A stretch of 64,000 nt of DNA, from the NCBI GenBank assembly GCA_963691655.1, contig OY829326.1:81461235-81525234 (forward strand), read 5' to 3'. The position numbers and the translations under genes are program-made. Below are positions 60,950 through 64,000 of the stretch, in pieces; the stretch's first letter is position 1; each line of letters begins with the position of its first letter. The notes under the pieces are model-generated. The model made no database searches and had not been told where the DNA came from. It was given only the letters and a program-made list of their open reading frames with translations. This DNA is from Toxonevra muliebris (Eukaryota > Arthropoda > Insecta > Diptera > Pallopteridae).

Positions 60950-61012
60950 CCAAGGGAATCGATCCCGCAACCTAATGGGTGAAAATCTGGTACACTATCC
61001 ACTAGAGTCCAA
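60950..61012 (-). repeat. Second tRNA-derived SINE-like head
   Basis: The minus strand reads TTGGACTCTAGTGGATAGTG, then GGGATCGATTCCC, at tRNA-like spacing. It lies about 200 bp from the previous head in the same orientation but is clearly diverged from it. Confidence 0.55.
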
Positions 61013-61121
61013 TGTATTGTTGCCATATGATTGTTTGACTAAATCTGGTCACACTGTTCGATATCTTTTCAGAAGAAAATATAATCTGAAATATTTTTTT
61101 GTAAGTTTTCAAAGTTATAAC

Positions 61122-61403
61122 CAGGGAGCGGAATTTTTCTTGCCCCCAACATAAGAAGTTATCATTTGCGTTTGAAAAATCGATTTTCATAATGGGTAAA
61201 AAACCTCAATAAGACATTTATTATTTAAAAAAAGCAATAATTAGAAAATAGGTGGTAACTAGCGAAAAATATAAAATTTTTGAAAAGTGGCAAATTAAAA
61301 TATATATTAGGAATCAGGAGGGCTTGAAATGGATATATATTTTATCGGTCATCATGTAAAATTAGGCAGAAAAAAAGGAGAATTCTTCATAATCTGCTCC
61401 CTG
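61122..61403. mobile_element. Small hAT-like MITE (282 bp)
   Basis: CAGGGAGCGGA and TCTGCTCCCTG are inverted ends (one mismatch). The flanks gttataac and gttaattt match only partly, so the target duplication is uncertain. Confidence 0.5.
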
Positions 61404-61423
61404 GTTAATTTAGGGATAATGAC

Positions 61424-61936
61424 GCGGTGTAAGACCTGGAAATGATGTGATAGAAGTACTACTATAGCTGAGTAAAATGCTTGCTGTGTAATGTAAAGTT
61501 GGCGATGCAGCGAATTTTATTCCTAATTGTAATTCAGTGAATATTTCTAATATTGCTCTTATCAGTTTTTGGTCATTAACTGCGACACTATTGGTGATAG
61601 CGTCTTGCTGTCTATAATATTGTAGCTGCATAGGAGTTCAGTAAATAAATTTCAAGAACAAAGTACAATATAAGAAAAGAAATAACTTCTGGTCAGTGTT
61701 TTAAACCAAGCCACCAAAAAAAAAAACTTACGAAATTGAGTTTTATGAGCTGTATAGTTGAAAACAAAAATCGATTTTTTTCGAGTTTGCTCCAAAACAC
61801 TGACCAGAAGTGAACTTTATTAATTGAGCTCTTAGCTACAATATTGGGATTGACCGCCAACTTTGCAAAAACTAGCAAAGGGTTTTACTCTGCTAGGACA
61901 ATACTTTCACCCATCATAGTCAAGTCTTACACCGGC
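61424..61936. mobile_element. Foldback element with a nested palindromic MITE
   Basis: GCGGTGTAAGAC at the left and GTCTTACACCGGC at the right are inverted. Weaker pairing extends about 60 nt inward (for example gagtaaaat and attttactc-like blocks). Inside, 61685-61702 (ACTTCTGGTCAGTGTTTT) pairs perfectly with 61794-61811, a 127-bp nested element. Confidence 0.6.
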
Positions 61937-62044
61937 AACCACTGTTGTACTATGTAATCACATAGTTCTGATCTTATGAGATCGAGCATCATTCGATTTC
62001 TTTCATTAGAGTATAAATAATTTAAAATTATGAGTATAAATATT

Positions 62045-62180
62045 TTCAACGCCTGAGGCTTAGTTTGTTATATTTTCTGGTTTATTTTCATTTTGTTTAA
62101 TGTGTTTGCTCAAACTTAACAATAGAAATTCTATGTGAACTAATTTCTGAAAGTCGAGACTCTGGACACGATACTAAAAA
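62045..62180. repeat. Diverged copy of the 53.7-kb repeat
   Basis: gcctgagrcttnntggt-like, ttgctcaaa, ctgaaaatcggg/ctgaaagtcgag and tggacacgagacta/tggacacgatacta occur in the same order as at 53690-53815. Confidence 0.6.
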
Positions 62181-62189
62181 TTGTCTGAG

Positions 62190-64000
62190 AACCTTAAATC
62201 TTAAACTTTCAAAAAGCGCTATCAAAAAAGCAGAAATCCTACAAATTCAAATTTAGCTTATTAAAATTCCAATTTTGTTTACAATTATACAAAAATTCAA
62301 ACCCTCATGTTAGAACCCTAGTTCCGTCATTGCCCTTATCCATAAAAGTTGGCATAAGATGAGAGCCGTTTTCCTTGGGTATGGTTGAATCACATTACGG
62401 TATAGTACAAAACAAAAGGGAATCCTTCAGAATGTAAAAAAATACAAAATTATTTTAAATCCTTTGATAAAAATTGTAGTCTTCACTTAATTTGTTGCAA
62501 TTATCACTCGCGTGCAGCTTGTAATAGCATAATGTAGAAAAAGCATCCAAACAACAATTGCAACAAACTGAAAATGAGCACCGGCAATAACATTTAACAC
62601 TATCGCTACGACAATAAAGGGAATCTGCCTTTTGCAGCAGCAACAACAACAACAACAGCACTATGCAATACAAACTTGTGCATGTGAAACTTATGCTGTA
62701 TGCTCTTTGCTCCCAGACGAAATATTCTACGCCAATTATGTAACGAATTTTAAATGGAGGAGCGTTCGAGTGCACACTTGCACAGGCACACATACACACA
62801 CTCACACACTCTTAACAAAATATGCATAAAATGCAACACAAACACTTTGTATACAAGTGCATGGATGAGTTGTAAATGTGTGTGTGTATGTGCAATGCAA
62901 TGTATTTCTTGTTGTTGTAAGGATATGCTCATATAAATAAATAAATAAAAAATCACTGTGCAAAGAAGATAAATAAATAAACACATGCGCCTGCGGAAGG
63001 AAATGGAAATGTTTTTTTTTTAAGCTTTCATCATCCAAAGCAGCACAGTAAAATACAAAATATCTAAAGGAACACAACAAAACGTTGCTTAATTTTAAAG
63101 TATTGCTCGAAGCGATTGCAAAGGGTTCCCTCTCTACTGTCTCTGCATACCATGTCAAATACTCACTACATACATTTTGCCGGAAACTTAAATAGGTTTT
63201 CGTCTTCTGTTTGTACTGCAAAAGGTCGTAAAATGATAAAAAAAAAAACAATTTTTACTTTCAAAAAGCAACAACGTATTTATTCTTAAGTTCAAGGTTT
63301 GTAAAATTAGCCAAGGATTATGAGATCCGAGTAATAATGTACTATACTAAAGTATAAAATATTTATCTACATAATATATTTCATATTTATTTCAATTTAT
63401 TGTCAAACTTATTTAGAATGCCACACAAAAATCGCTGTGATAACAATTCATGCAATAGAGAGTTAATATATTTTCACAAAATAAGTAAATTTATGAAATA
63501 TTCAAATATTACACTAAAATTAAAAATAAAAAAGCCCTAGATAGTGGAATATCACCCCAATTCACGTCAAAATTTCTTGCTTTCCATAAATTTATTTTGC
63601 CCCCAAAATGGACGGCTGAACTACCCTTAATCCTCACCCGGGCAGGTGGGTCCTTTCCGGTTTGAGGCGATGGTTTTTTTGAAAAACGTTGTTAAAATTT
63701 AATTTCCAATGTTTGAGAGTTTGCTCTCTTATAAAAAAGAGTTTTTGGGATCAACCATTAGATGGCGCTCCGTGGAGCTTTGTTTTAAAGCTGACCACAA
63801 ACGGGCAAATGGGTTCTCCGTGGTACTATACATAAAACATGTATGTAACTGCATGGCACACATATTCCGTACAGCGGAAAACAAACCGGCGATCATTTGC
63901 CTATTTTATGAATTTCATTAATGTGGCGGGAGTGGCGGCATTTATTATCTAGAGAGATGTGCACAATAAATTGGGCGAACCTACACAACAAGAACAAAAG
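62190..64000. other. Right-end sequence without a gene
   Basis: CAG/CAA run at 62633-62657, (CA)n at 62785-62806, TG-rich at 62876-62892. Open frames here come from these simple repeats. An open frame at 63709-63921 has no motif that I recognise. This should still be intron of the channel gene. Confidence 0.4.

Noticed and set aside
62455..63251. Open frames of 116 and 149 codons on the minus strand
   Set aside because: Largely encoded by CAG, CA and TG simple repeats and T-rich DNA. No domain, start context or splice evidence.
44479..64000. A third alternative M1 exon
   Set aside because: I scanned for further ttaccagagatcg and tggaatgc-type blocks and saw only the two exons.

Overview
The window looks like about 64 kb of a fly genome: AT-rich, intron-rich DNA. 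Two things point to a brachyceran dipteran, possibly a tephritid, though I cannot name the species. The first coding exon is full of CAA/CAG/AAC/CAT-coded Gln, Asn and His runs of the kind common in higher flies, and the one recognisable host gene is an insect ligand-gated chloride channel that reads like fly pHCl-1.

Host gene. A single plus-strand gene spans about 14.55 kb to beyond the right edge. Ten coding exons can be placed by splice sites and exact phase continuity: 14550-15883, 16246-16266 (a 21-nt microexon), 21831-21919, 26184-26258, 26528-26592, 26662-26882, 29410-29492 (the Cys-loop), 38137-38274, and then two alternative copies of one exon, 44479-44631 and 45641-45793. Those two are equal in length (153 nt), have the same phase, and encode the end of loop C, all of M1 and the entry to M2. 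Exons for the rest of M2, M3, the cytoplasmic loop and M4 were not found, so they should lie beyond 64 kb. The product is a pentameric Cys-loop anion channel subunit.

Mobile DNA. Nearly everything else is intronic or upstream repeat DNA, often nested. Retroelements: a nearly intact CR1-like LINE with a PHD finger (about 32.6-37.1 kb, one frameshift); three dead RNase H-bearing LINEs on the minus strand (17.6-19.8, 23.3-25.0 and 37.1-37.8 kb); LINE scraps at 2.5-2.9 and 9.2-9.4 kb; and a Ty3/gypsy relic on the minus strand (55.8-59.3 kb). DNA elements with terminal inverted repeats and target duplications: 0.34-2.17, 11.79-13.49, 20.21-20.90, 30.53-30.97, 39.46-40.54, 52.67-55.18, 53.06-53.86, 56.14-57.90 and 59.13-59.23 kb, among others. 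tRNA-derived SINE-like heads lie near 28.0, 60.76 and 60.98 kb.

Most unusual element. At 10.05-11.19 kb a 486-bp unit is repeated head to tail (2.15 copies). Each unit junction carries a complete hammerhead self-cleaving ribozyme, with perfect core and helices I and II and a very short, palindromic helix III. The array has an inverted 80-bp piece of itself on its left side and is flanked by an 11-nt direct repeat. This is the layout of a retrozyme or Penelope-related, circular-RNA-producing retroelement, with a predicted monomer at 10616-11101.

Limits. All calls come from reading the sequence; no database search was run. Element boundaries marked approximate are by eye.
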